Position numbers and translations under genes: made by a program
In this document: piece after piece, positions 1 to 8,833 of the stretch
Layout: each line of letters opens with the position of its first letter
How positions within the stretch are numbered: the first letter of the stretch is position 1
The notes under the pieces: generated by a model
Told to the model about the DNA's origin: nothing
The model's database searches: none
Seen by the model: only the letters and a program-made list of their open reading frames with translations
NCBI GenBank assembly: GCA_026182355.1
Contig: JAPFBL010000578.1
Location: 1-64,000, forward strand
Source: Hermatobates lingyangjiaoensis
Lineage: Eukaryota > Arthropoda > Insecta > Hemiptera > Hermatobatidae
Length of the DNA: 64,000 nt
Direction: 5' to 3'

Positions 1-1444
1 TAAGAACCACAAAACCAAAAGGAAAATTTGCATCACTCGATGTCGAGTCACTTTTTACAAATGTCCCAGTACAACGCACAATAGACATCATCTGTGATGC
101 AATCTACCATCAAAACACGATGCCCTCACCACCCATTCCTGAAGGCACTATGAAGAAATTGCTACGAGCATGCACCACAAAATCACCATTTCGCCACATT
201 GATGGAAGCTTATATTACCAAGTAGACGGTGTTGCAATGGGCTCACCTCTGGGAGTAAGCACTTCTTTATGTGCTATACTGAAAACCAGGTACTACAAAT
301 AAATAAACCTACGTTGTATTGCCGCTATGTAGACGACTGCTTGGTTGTCATTAATTCTACAGAAGAGCTGCTGGCACTAAAAATTGCATTCCAAAAATTG
401 TCTGGACTGAACTTCACTCATGAGGAAGGTGAAGAAGGTCAAATCAACTTCCTGGACGTGCACATCGATGGCCGTAAATCAAGTTATATCACATCTGTAT
501 ATCAAAAGCCAACGGACCAAGGAATATATATTAACGAAAAAAGTGAGTGCCCCGAACGCTACAAATTAGGAACAATTCATGCTCTAGTACATAGGACATA
601 CAAGACCTCTTCATCATGGCAGTTGTTTCATGAAAGAATCTCTCAATTAAGGCAAACATTTATCAATAACGGCTATAGCAACACCTCTTTTGATAAAGTA
701 GTTAACGCCTACCTCAAAACCCGGTCCAACAATGCTAATCAAACAATCGACCGAAGTAACACAGTCCATAAGGTGTACTATAAGAATCAATACACAGAGG
801 CGTATAAAGAAGACGAGAGAGTGTTGAAACAAATTATCCGCAGGAATGTTAAATGTAATAACGAAAATGAACGTCTTCAAGTCCATATTTACTATAAAAG
901 TAGAACCACCGCTAACTTGATAATGAAAAACAGCCCAGATGCAGTCATCCCGGAGATACAAAAGGCCAATGTCATATACGAATATAACTGCAATATCGGA
1001 GATTGTGAGCTCCTAGACAATTCAAAATATATCGGTATGACATCGACCACACTCTCACGACGACTGACAATGCACTTGCAAGCAGGAGCCATCGCTAGAC
1101 ACACCTCCGAGGAACATGGAAGAAAACTGACCCGCCAGGACCTTGTTCAAAACACCATCATTTTAAATAAAATTAATGATCCAGCCAGACTGCAAATATA
1201 TGAAGCCATGAAAATCATGAAGCACAACCCATTAATTAATCGTCAACACACGGGGGTTTCACGCACACTGCAGCTACTAGGTGACCAACCACCAGCTACT
1301 CGCCAAGCCGACACTCAGTCACCGCCCAGTATTCAGACCAGCAACACCTAAGATATGTATATGAGACAAAATGTCGTAGGAAGAATCAGAATGAAGAAAA
1401 ATAAGCTCTGACACCTCCTAGATTATATAAAGAAGAGTAAATAA
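1..1444 (+). mobile_element. Penelope-like element, 5' part outside the window
   Basis: The coding part runs from the window edge to 1351, followed by about 90 bp of AT-rich 3' sequence that ends in a (TA)n tract at 1445. No hammerhead-like motif is seen in this short 3' segment, so the 3' pLTR looks truncated. It is a different family from the elements at 5.4 kb and 34.9 kb, although its protein is closest to the 5.4-kb one. Confidence 0.8.
3..1351 (+). pseudogene. PLE reverse transcriptase / GIY-YIG endonuclease, frameshifted
   Basis: This encoded the retroelement polymerase: a reverse transcriptase followed by a GIY-YIG nuclease that nicks the target. From position 3 the frame reads through RT motif A (SLDVESLFTNVPV) and motif B (QVDGVAMGSPLGV). 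Near 257-270 a small deletion removes the residues that normally follow motif B and shifts the frame. From 269 the second frame carries the YVDD catalytic box (about 325-336), an NFLD motif and a KPT box, then the endonuclease YEY...KYIGMT near 975-1040. The stop is at 1349-1351. The 5' part is outside the window. Family assignment is strong; it is inactive as it stands because of the frameshift. Confidence 0.88.
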
Positions 1445-1469
1445 ATATATATATATATATATATATATT
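1445..1469. repeat. (TA)n tract
   Basis: Alternating TA at the 3' boundary of the first PLE and immediately before the next pLTR foldback. Confidence 0.9.
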
Positions 1470-1470
1470 A

Positions 1471-1706
1471 TATTGAACTGAATTGCCTTAATCAAACATA
1501 CCTTTCTTTTGAGCAGTTTTCATATTTTCTTGATAATTTCAAATCTTGGTTTAGTTGGTGAATTATTTGAGCAAAACTCTGGTTGGCCATCAAGAAATAT
1601 TAATTATCAAGAAAATATGAAAACATGTTCAAAAGAAAGGTATATTTGATTAAGGCAATTCAGTTCCACACAATTTGTATAAAAGAAGGTCTGCTCCCTA
1701 TTTATA

Positions 1707-1715
<9 letters not shown>
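1471..1715 (+). mobile_element. PLE pLTR foldback ending in the ORF N-terminus
   Basis: An inverted repeat pairs about 1475-1538 with 1603-1664 around a roughly 65-bp centre. Right of the palindrome, about 1655-1714 can be read as FHTICIKEGLLPIYTN, the conserved N-terminal signature of PLE proteins, directly followed by (TA)n. I read this as a solitary pLTR whose 3' end lies inside the start of the coding region. No intact hammerhead core is visible in the centre. Confidence 0.65.

Positions 1716-1745
<30 letters not shown>
1709..1745. repeat. (TA)n tract
   Basis: Alternating TA directly after the YTN codons of the preceding PLE fragment. Confidence 0.9.
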
Positions 1746-1749
<4 letters not shown>

Positions 1750-1789
1750 GAATTAATATATTGTATTAATTGTATTAATATATAATATA

Positions 1790-1899
1790 TTAATATGAGC
1801 TGTGATAGCTCACAGATAGATACAGAATAACTTACTTCTATATTTCGACCACCGTCATCATCAGGATGTGAAGTGTCCCGCAGGAAGGCAGAGCGGCGA
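1790..1899 (-). mobile_element. Solitary PLE pLTR fragment
   Basis: About 110 bp bounded on the right by (TA)n at 1900-1922 and on the left by AT-rich repeats. On the minus strand it holds a hammerhead-like motif followed by a GTAAGT hexamer, the layout of the pLTRs at 52.2 kb and 59.4 kb. Confidence 0.6.
1842..1865 (-). ncRNA. Hammerhead-like ribozyme motif
   Basis: Minus strand: CTGATGA (1858-1864), one unpaired base, a GAC/GTC stem II, then GAAA (1843-1846). GTAAGT follows on the same strand at 1830-1835. Stem II is only 3 bp, so activity is uncertain. Confidence 0.6.
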
Positions 1900-1922
1900 C
1901 TCTGCCTATATATATATATATA

Positions 1923-3650
1923 ATGAAATGTATTTTAAAATATTTTTACTTATTTGTTTGCATTGCTAATAATATAAAAAATAAAGTCTAATAATTCATT
2001 TTTGAATATTCCTTTTTTGAGAATGTTGTCATTGATATTGTTATTCCAACTGATAAATGAGATTCAATTTTGTTTTTTAATATTTCTTCCACTTGTAGTA
2101 TTCCACATCATCGTTTTTTAACTTTTTTTATTATTTGTTTATTTTTTACATGTTATGTGATTTTTCATATTTTCCTGCTTCTTATCCATATAGAAAAAGT
2201 TATTTAATAAAAATCGAGACATCAGCTCAAAAATTTTGAAAAAATTACAAATACTTGATATTTTAATTTTATCCTAATACAATTTTAATGTCTATTTCAA
2301 TAAAAGAAAATAAAAATAAGATGTACTTAAAATGTTATAAAATGCAATTTTGCAAAGAAAATAATCTCTATTTTTAGGTATATTTTCATTTTGATTTGTC
2401 AAAGGGTATGGCTTGTAATAATGACTTGAGTGATTTGTCAAAAGCCGAAGAAGATTGTTTACTGACTGACTAAGTTTACCTTAGTAGAATCATGTAAATT
2501 GTTAAGCATAAATACAAAATGAAGGTGTTCTAAGAACCAGGTGTCATTTGTCGTTAGTTATAATATTTCAATTAAAACGTTAGTTCTCCTTCTAGAGGCA
2601 TCTCGTGACTAAAGTTTTCTCTGTTGTGTGAATGAGTAACTAGACCTGAGTAAAGTGGAGTTGAATCTGTGTCAGCTAGTTCATTAAAAGTTTCTAAGGA
2701 CACCAAGGAGACATTAAAACTAATACAGTACTCATACTATAGCATATTCATGGTGCTAAAACTACAACATAGTATAGGGAAACCTTCAGAGTATTCATCT
2801 TTGTAAACATTATTTAAGTGATGTTCTAAATTAACTTAATTAATTTTAAGTTTCAACTAATTGCATTCTGATAATGTTCCCTTTGAGTGTTTCTCATACC
2901 ACAAAGAAGTTAGGGGAGAGAGAAGGAGAGAGAGAGTGAGGGAGGAGTTGAAAGAAGGAAAGAGTGAAAAACTTTGTGAATTCAAGAGAATTTGATAAAA
3001 TTACACCATTAATTCAAGAAAAACTACAGTTATCAGCGATGGTTGAAAAGATGTTAAAACAACTTATTTTGATAAGAAATATATTATTTCTTGAACTTCT
3101 TTAAAGAAAAGGTTCGAGAAATGGTAAACAATTTATGTTATTATCGTATAACCTTAAATCTACTGTTCTCATTGATACGTCTATCAAACCCTAATCTGCA
3201 TTATTACTTTTCCAGGGTTTAACAAAAAAATGTTAATAATGAATGTACTTGTTAAATCGTATATATTATATCCTAGGATTGATAGAGTGTCTGGAATCTA
3301 CAAAAACTATCTACAATATTTAGTAAGGTGAACATTTGGAAGATTTTTAATCAAATATTCAGTAAATGCATAAATCATTATCTCAAACTTTCAAATGTAC
3401 CTTTTTTTATTTATTAGTGTCTCTGGCAGAGATTGTTATGTAGAATGACCATTGCTTTATGACTTTCATAGTGGGATTATAGGTAGTTTTCCTTAAGCGA
3501 GAATATACAGAAATTTTTCTATATTATAATAAATTCTACTATAATTTAAAATATACTTTATATTAATTGATATATTATAATGTTTAAATTAAATTATAAT
3601 TTCTATTATAATTCATATTAGAAATACTATATATACACTTGATAAACGGA
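1923..3650. other. No recognisable feature
   Basis: AT-rich sequence with stops in all frames. A short GA-rich patch lies at about 2915-2965. I see no gene or repeat that I can name. Confidence 0.5.
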
Positions 3651-3678
3651 AAGACGATCCAAAGTGGACACAATAATA

Positions 3679-3857
3679 GTTCAAAATTGAAGATAGGTAG
3701 CATACAAAGTAACGAAACACACATTACAACAACTTACAACGAGCTAGGTTTCCCTTTCTCTTTTCTCCTGAAGACGGATTGCCCGAAAATTTGAATTTTG
3801 TAAGTGTCTTTTTTTACTTTATGTGCTACCTATCTTTACTTTTGAACTGTTAAATAT
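3679..3857 (+). mobile_element. PLE pLTR foldback
   Basis: Left arm about 3679-3740 is the inverted copy of right arm about 3800-3851 (a shared TAGGTAGCA/TGCTACCTA core). Between them is a hammerhead-like motif in plus orientation. The right side ends in an AT tract at 3858-3882. The same family recurs as a fuller palindrome at 47.84-48.1 kb. Confidence 0.7.
3765..3796 (+). ncRNA. Hammerhead-like ribozyme motif
   Basis: CTGAAGA (3768-3774) and GAAA (3785-3788) are separated by a weak stem II (GG/CC). Predicted cleavage is after 3792, and stem I is CT/GA only. GTAAGT lies at 3800-3805. The motif is shared with 47.9 kb, which supports common descent more than activity. Confidence 0.55.
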
Positions 3858-3882
3858 TATATATATATATTATATATATATT

Positions 3883-4123
3883 CACTGTTTTGTTATTGAG
3901 GGCTAGGTCAAATAAAAGAAAATAAACTCCTTTCTAGGCCGACGTTTCGATGTATTTGTACATCATCTTCAGGGCTAAAATTAGAGTAAGATTATAATAC
4001 ATTTATAGTCTACCTAGTCGGCCTAGAAACGTCGGCCTAGAAAGGAGTTTATTTTCTTTTATTTGACCTAGCCCTCAATAACAAAACAGTGAATAGAATA
4101 CAAGAGGTCAATAACAATTTTTG

Positions 4124-4130
<7 letters not shown>
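3883..4130 (-). mobile_element. PLE pLTR palindrome
   Basis: Arms 3883-3948 and 4027-4092 are essentially perfect inverted copies over about 66 bp. The left arm plus centre carries a well-formed minus-strand hammerhead, while the right arm keeps only the GAAA-side half. Both flanks are (TA)n (3858-3882 and 4131-4157). Confidence 0.8.
3938..3975 (-). ncRNA. Hammerhead ribozyme candidate, well formed
   Basis: Minus strand: stem I GCC/GGC, core CTGAAGA (3966-3972), one unpaired T, stem II GATGTA/TACATC with a 4-nt loop, GAAA (3945-3948), then CGTC giving a 2-bp stem III and C at the cleavage position. Every helix is paired. The single unpaired base after the CTGANGA box departs from the canonical fold but recurs throughout the window. 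Confidence 0.8.

Positions 4131-4157
<27 letters not shown>
4131..4157. repeat. (TA)n tract
   Basis: TA repeat between two pLTR palindromes. Confidence 0.9.
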
Positions 4158-4159
<2 letters not shown>

Positions 4160-4195
4160 CATACTATAATAATATAATATATATATAAATTGAAA

Positions 4196-4441
4196 AAAAG
4201 TCCGCACAGACTATAAGATTTTAAATTACACAAAACAAGAAACAGAAAAAAGATAATATACACACTTACTGAATTCAATATTTTGTACTGTTCGTCATCA
4301 GGAAAAGACTAGGAGAGATCTCTCTTATTTCATCTCTCTTCTAGTTTTCTCCTGATGACGAACAACAGTTTGAAATATGAAATTTAGTAACTGTGTTTTT
4401 TATCTTTTTTATGTGTCGTGTTTTGTGTAATGTACTCGTAA
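4196..4441. mobile_element. PLE pLTR palindrome, diverged copy
   Basis: This is an older copy of the palindrome at 61.76-62.1 kb. A minus-strand arm (about 4215-4318) and a plus-strand arm (about 4330-4432) each hold a hammerhead-like motif, in opposite orientations. The minus-strand motif (4278-4301) has lost the G of GAAA, while the plus one keeps its core. The right end runs into (TA)n at 4444-4463. Confidence 0.7.
4349..4381 (+). ncRNA. Hammerhead-like ribozyme motif
   Basis: CTGATGA (4352-4358), GAAC/GTTT stem II with one wobble, GAAA (4372-4375). It belongs to the 62.0-kb family, with mutations in stem II and after GAAA. Confidence 0.55.
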
Positions 4442-4518
4442 ATTATATATATATATATATATAATTAAAGTTACAGCTAGAGAACACAAGAAAAAGGACG
4501 AACACTCACGAATCTCGA

Positions 4519-4547
4519 TAATTTCGGCGTCTTGCCGTCTTCAGGAG
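4519..4547 (-). ncRNA. Hammerhead ribozyme candidate
   Basis: Minus strand: CTC, CTGAAGA (4538-4544), GGC/GCC stem II, GAAA (4522-4525), a short stem III, and cleavage before GAG, which pairs with the upstream CTC. A GTGAGT hexamer is at 4504-4509. It lies about 300 bp downstream of the PLE stop codon. Confidence 0.7.
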
Positions 4548-4841
4548 AGTAGAAAGAAAGAAAATGAAAGGAGAAAGAATGAAGGAACGGAGACGTAAAT
4601 GCGTCCACTGGCCGATGCAAACTGGCGCGATACAATGACACGCAGTGCAGCCACCTTACCAACGTGAACCAGTGTAGGCTGTGAGTTAATAAAATATTAA
4701 AAGTGATATTTAAGTAAAAGGGAGGAGAAAAGTAAAAAAGAGAAAGGAAAGGAAAAAAACATAAAACTAACTAAAATTAAACGAGGGGAAAAAAATAAAT
4801 AAATAAAAAATTAATTAAAAATAAAATAAAAAATAAAAAAA

Positions 4842-5333
4842 TCATCTGATTAAATTTAGACCAGGGGAATTTCTTGCACCCAATAACCAAATGAAGGCTT
4901 CCTCAGAAGCCCTTAGAGTGGTCTGGGTGTCATCATTTGAGAGTTTTCTTAATACTTTAACCCTGAAGCAATCGTTGAAGGAAGGTTATGGAGATTGGCG
5001 TGGTAGCAACAGGCAGCTGCTTGCGTTGACCAACGGATGACCTGTGACCATTCATACGGAGGCTAAGTGACGTGGAAGTCAGGCCCACATAGAATGAGTC
5101 ACATTGTGTGCAGTCCAGACGATAAACACAATTGCTGGAAGTGCAGGAACTAGCAAAGGAGAGAGGGTATGAATGGTTGTTCACTGTCGAAATGAAATGG
5201 CTGTCAGGATTGATGATGGGACAGGTGAGGCATTTCCATCTGCCACATTGCTTTGTGCCGAAAGTGTCAGGTGCAGGCCTGGAACGTTTAAAACTTCTAT
5301 GGGAGAAGATATTGCCCAGAGTGGGGGGTCGTC

Positions 5334-5337
<4 letters not shown>
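4842..5337 (-). pseudogene. PLE GIY-YIG endonuclease remnant
   Basis: The C-terminal nuclease of a PLE protein. The frame entered from about 5337 reads FRRPPTLGNI, a CxxxxCxxC cluster (CGRWKCLTC), then NCVYRLDC...FYVGLTST, a variant GIY-YIG core, down to a stop at about 4957. A frameshift there breaks the end of the protein: the remaining C-terminus (TTLRASEEAFIWLLGARN...) is readable in another frame to the stop at 4842-4844. Reverse transcriptase is absent through 5' truncation. It is closely similar to the remnant at 51.6 kb, so they belong to one family. Confidence 0.85.
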
Positions 5338-5376
<39 letters not shown>

Positions 5377-5405
5377 TTTGTAAGTAGTAGTAGTAGTAGT
5401 AGTAG
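5335..5405. repeat. (TA)n followed by (TAG)n
   Basis: (TA)n to about 5374, then a short spacer and AGT/TAG triplets (about 5383-5405). It separates the 5' ends of two truncated PLEs that point away from each other. Confidence 0.9.
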
Positions 5406-7001
5406 GACTTTCCTTCTCCTACGTACCAACTGGCGAAGCGACTGAATGAAATACTCACTCCCTTCGTTCCCAAGGACTATAGCCTTGCATCTTCTACCGA
5501 CTTCCTTGAGCTTTTAAAGGGTTCGGAGAGTACGGGCACTATAGCTTCTCTTGATGTCGAGTCCCTTTTCACTAATGTGCCGGTTGACAGGACGATTGAC
5601 ATCATCCTGCAAGAAGTTTACCCTGAGGGAGAGCAACCTAAGATAGACATCCCTAAAACGAGCCTGAAGTCCCTTCTGAAGATATGCACGAAAGAGTCTG
5701 CATTTATCTCACCTGATGGCCGCATGTTTCAGCAAATTGATGGTGTTGCCATGGGATCACCGTTGGGTGTCCTATTTGCAAATTACTTCATGGGCGCTGT
5801 GGAGAGGAAAGTCTTTTCTGAGTTAGAAAGACCCACAATATATGGGAGATATATCGACGACATTTTCGTCTTAGCCAGAGACGTAAATGTGATCGAAAGA
5901 TTGAAGGAACACCTGGAGAATGAATCAGGCCTTAGACTAACTGTTGAAAAGAGTATTGACGGTCAGCTGCCATTTCTTGATGTTTTGGTCCAACAACGGT
6001 CTAGGAGCTTTAGCACAGGTGTCTATTGCAAACCAACTAACCCGGGTCTGTGTTTGAATGGGATTAGTGAATGCCCGGATAGGTACAAACGTTCAACCAT
6101 TGCGGCTTATGTAAGAAGGGCTCTAACTCACTGCAGTGAATGGTCGGATGTCCACTCGGAGTTGGAAAGAGCAACCCAGGTCCTGGTCAACAATGGTTAT
6201 TCCAATAATCATGTGAGGAAAACTATCAGTCAATGCCTTGAGAAGTGGTATGGCACTACAGAGAACAAAGATGCCTCAGAGGAGAGGCATCAAGTAATAC
6301 GCTTGTATTACAGGGCATACATGAGCAGCCAGTACAAGCAAGATGAACAAGCGCTGCGAAATATCGTCTCTAAGCACGTTTCAACGACGACGGAGGAGGA
6401 TAAGCTTAAATTAACAATATTCTATAAGAACAATAAGACCAGTAATGTTGTTCTTAAGAACAGCCCCCAGTGTGTCACCCCAGAGCTCCAGAAAATTCAT
6501 CTCGTGTATGAATATGTTTGTAATTCAGGGAACTGTGCAGCCCTGCCTTCTACATACATCGGCATGACAAACACGAAGCTCTCGAGGCGTCTTACCCTAC
6601 ATCTGTCTGCTGGTGGACCAAAACAGCATGAACAAGAAGTCCATGGTACTCGTCTCACTAGGGAGAAGTTAGTCGAAGGAACCAAAGTCCTTCAACTGCA
6701 AAGTGACCCTAACCGCCTGAAAATCCTGGAAGCGCTCTACATTAGGTCTAAGAAGCCTTCCCTTAACTGCCAGATGGTAGACATGTTCGTCATTCCCAGC
6801 ATGAGGAGTATGGTAGTAAGCGGTGAAGTGCAGCGGGATACCGGACTGAGTGTAGCGCCACATAGTGCTGCTGATAATAGTGGCTCGGTTGATCTGGTGA
6901 CTCGGACTGGTGGACCGGAGAGTGGTGTGAGGGCGGGCGCTCGGCCTGCGGTCGGTATTCCCGAGGCTGCTCGGCGCGAGTCGGCCTCCGGCATCAGGTG
7001 A
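5406..7001 (+). CDS. PLE reverse transcriptase with GIY-YIG endonuclease (5'-truncated)
   Basis: This is the longest open PLE coding region here: 531 codons are open from 5406, just after a TAG inside the microsatellite, so no native start remains. Using residue 1 at 5406, motif A (SLDVESLFTNVPV) is near 47-59, motif B (DGVAMGSPLGVLFANY) near 112-127, the catalytic YIDD at 149-152 (nt 5850-5861), LPFLD at 188-192 and the KPT box near 209. The endonuclease follows with YEY near 368 and TYIGMTNTKLSRRL near 383, then a Gly/Pro/Arg-rich tail. The RT copies element RNA and the nuclease cuts the target. The N-terminal third is missing, so it is probably not functional, but the remaining frame has no stop. 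Confidence 0.9.
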   Translation, partial: DFPSPTYQLAKRLNEILTPFVPKDYSLASSTDFLELLKGSESTGTIASLDVESLFTNVPVDRTIDIILQEVYPEGEQPKIDIPKTSLKSLLKICTKESAFISPDGRMFQQIDGVAMGSPLGVLFANYFMGAVERKVFSELERPTIYGRYIDDIFVLARDVNVIERLKEHLENESGLRLTVEKSIDGQLPFLDVLVQQRSRSFSTGVYCKPTNPGLCLNGISECPDRYKRSTIAAYVRRALTHCSEWSDVHSELERATQVLVNNGYSNNHVRKTISQCLEKWYGTTENKDASEERHQVIRLYYRAYMSSQYKQDEQALRNIVSKHVSTTTEEDKLKLTIFYKNNKTSNVVLKNSPQCVTPELQKIHLVYEYVCNSGNCAALPSTYIGMTNTKLSRRLTLHLSAGGPKQHEQEVHGTRLTREKLVEGTKVLQLQSDPNRLKILEALYIRSKKPSLNCQMVDMFVIPSMRSMVVSGEVQRDTGLSVAPHSAADNSGSVDLVTRTGGPESGVRAGARPAVGIPEAARRESASGIR

Positions 7002-7110
7002 TCTGCAGCTGTTCTCCAGTTGGGCTCCCCCACTCCCCTTACCCCCACTACTTGCCTGCTTTCCCTTCCTATGCCTTTTGCGTCCTGGATCTCCTAGGAA
7101 CAACTTCGCC

Positions 7111-7146
7111 CGTCGATGACATCTGTGATGTCGAAAGCTTGCGCAC
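7111..7146 (+). ncRNA. Possible degenerate hammerhead motif
   Basis: GATGA (7115-7119) and GAAA (7133-7136) flank a strong GACATC/GATGTC hairpin 115 bp after the ORF stop, where other PLEs here carry their ribozyme. The first two core bases do not match (TC for CT) and the hairpin invades the core, so this may not be a functional fold. Confidence 0.35.
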
Positions 7147-7396
7147 TCAATACATTTACTTTTCTTATATTTATTATTATTATTCTTTTCGTTATAACTA
7201 ACTAACTATAAACTTTTCTTTCTTTTTCTAACTAACTATACCTTCCCTTTTAATTCTTACTCTCTTTCAACTCGTTATTTAATATATCTTTTCTAGTTTA
7301 CTATTAATCTTAATTATTATTATTATTAATTATTATGAACATTATTATTATTATTATTAATTTTCTTAATCTATTTATTCTCTATTAGTCCAGTTA

Positions 7397-7712
7397 TACC
7401 GTTGACCTTTAACCTTCTCTTTATATTAACCTGTACTATCCTTTTAATCTATTTTTAGCAATGACTAAGCATGAGTCATCGATTTTAATCTATTTATAGC
7501 AATGACTAAGCATGAGTCATCGAGTTTAACTTAACATGTCACTTGGCCTTTCTTGCATTTCTTGGACTTTCAACTCTTTTATTCTAACCGCTTGTTTCTT
7601 GTTCATTATTGACCTTTAACCTTCTCTTTACATTAACCTGTACTATCCTTTTAATCTATTTATAGCAATGACTAAGCATGAGTCATCGATTTTAATTTAA
7701 CATGTCACTTGG
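7397..7712 (+). repeat. Direct repeat within PLE 3' region
   Basis: A segment containing TTGACCTTTAACC, CCTGTACTATCC and AGCAATGACTAAGCATGAG occurs at about 7400-7540 and again at about 7608-7700. The AGCAATGACTAAGCATGAG part appears three times. It looks like internal tandem duplication of the pLTR. Confidence 0.8.
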
Positions 7713-7857
7713 CCAACTCCTTTTCCAGTTGAACCCTGTTAGCAGGAGGTTAGTTCGTAGGATCGAATCTCTCAGTCTTAAGATCGTGAATGCCGAGACT
7801 GCGGTTAATTTTAATGATACTTGTTTAAAAGAAGATCTGCTGCCTATTTATACCAAT

Positions 7858-7891
<34 letters not shown>

Positions 7892-7917
7892 ATATATAAT
7901 ATATATATAATATAAAT
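7858..7917. repeat. (TA)n tract
   Basis: Interrupted TA repeat at the 3' end of the PLE and the left end of the next foldback. Confidence 0.9.
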
Positions 7918-8721
7918 ATTGATTAAAGTATCAACCGTGGAATAGAAACAAAATTAAATTTTATCGGGACTCGGTCAGTTCTTCAGGTTCAAATTAAACT
8001 CTCATTGCCAACGTTTCGGTCTTTATTTAAAACCTTTTTTATAGGCCTACAAAAACAGAGGAAATATAAGAAATAATACAATCATTCAAAAATCAAACAT
8101 GCATAAAAGTGCAATTAGTTGCAATTAAGAAATTACAATAGACGTTTTGACTATAGGTTAGTGAGAAAACTTACAGAAGTATAAATTTTCTAAATCAAAT
8201 ATAAATTATAAATCAAAATCAAATGAAATATAAATATAAATTTTTATTTAAATCAAATTTAAATAGTATTTTTTCGGGAGTGTTAAGTTAAATATTGTTG
8301 ATAGATGAAAAATTGTGTTAGTGTCATTTTGGTTGTCTGGTGAACTTTGGTTACCTTACTTGGTTATTTCAGTTCAGTGTCACGTGTTCATTCAGATTAC
8401 AGTTGTTAAAATCCACATACTATTTTTGTTTGTAAAATAATTTGTAATGTAATACTTAGTTTTTCTGTTTCAAAATTTATACTTCTGTAAGTTTTCTCAC
8501 TAATCTATAGTCAAAATGTCTATTGTAATTTCTTAATTTTAACTATTGCACTTGTATGTATGTTTCATTTTTGAATGATTGTATTATTTCTTATATTTCC
8601 TCTGTTTTCGTAGGCTTATGAAAAAGGTTTGAAATAAAGACCAAAACGTTGGCAATGAGAATTTAATTTGTACCTGAAGAATTAATTTGACCGAGTCCCG
8701 ATAAACATTAGATTTGTATAT

Positions 8722-8722
<1 letters not shown>
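7918..8722. mobile_element. Large pLTR inverted repeat (GTTGGCAATGAGA family)
   Basis: A left arm (about 7918-8200) pairs with a right arm (about 8445-8722) over more than 250 bp, leaving a loop of roughly 240 bp. Both arms carry the family marker: GCCAACGTTTCGG on the left, CCAAAACGTTGGC on the right. Near the right marker, about 8625-8655, a GTAGGC...GAAAAAGG...AAACGTTGGC layout resembles a hammerhead whose catalytic core has been lost. The element is bounded by (TA)n on both sides. Relatives are at 27.3, 32.1, 34.1, 34.4 and 61.1 kb. Confidence 0.75.
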
Positions 8723-8724
<2 letters not shown>

Positions 8725-8769
<45 letters not shown>

Positions 8770-8771
8770 AT

Positions 8772-8813
<42 letters not shown>

Positions 8814-8833
8814 ATATATATATATATATATTG
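8725..8833. repeat. (TA)n with internal (GA)n
   Basis: Long TA repeat interrupted at about 8795-8812 by GA repeats. Isoleucine/tyrosine-rich reading frames here are artefacts of the repeat. Confidence 0.95.

Larger units (their letters stand above)
4464..5337 (-). mobile_element. PLE, 5'-truncated, minus strand
   Basis: Read from 5337 down: the end of the coding region (endonuclease), a stop at 4842-4844, about 300 bp of A-rich 3' sequence, a hammerhead-like motif at 4522-4544, and a (TA)n tract at 4444-4463 as the 3' boundary. The 5' truncation point is the (TA)n tract at 5335-5374. Confidence 0.8.
5406..7857 (+). mobile_element. PLE, 5'-truncated, with 3' pLTR
   Basis: After the stop at 7001 come about 850 bp of pyrimidine- and AT-rich sequence with duplicated segments. 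The element ends in sequence that reads AVNFNDTCLKEDLLPIYTN (about 7800-7857), the N-terminal signature of PLE proteins, immediately followed by (TA)n. This fits a 3' pLTR that reaches into the start of the ORF. A related 3' end is at 41.2-41.5 kb. Confidence 0.8.

Noticed and set aside
647..1104. Minus-strand frames of 104 and 70 codons
   Set aside because: Shadows of the PLE coding strand.
4477..4662. 61-codon minus-strand frame
   Set aside because: Lies across the pLTR and its ribozyme; no protein signature.
6497..7103. Minus-strand frames of 62-144 codons
   Set aside because: Shadows of the PLE endonuclease and its GC-rich tail.
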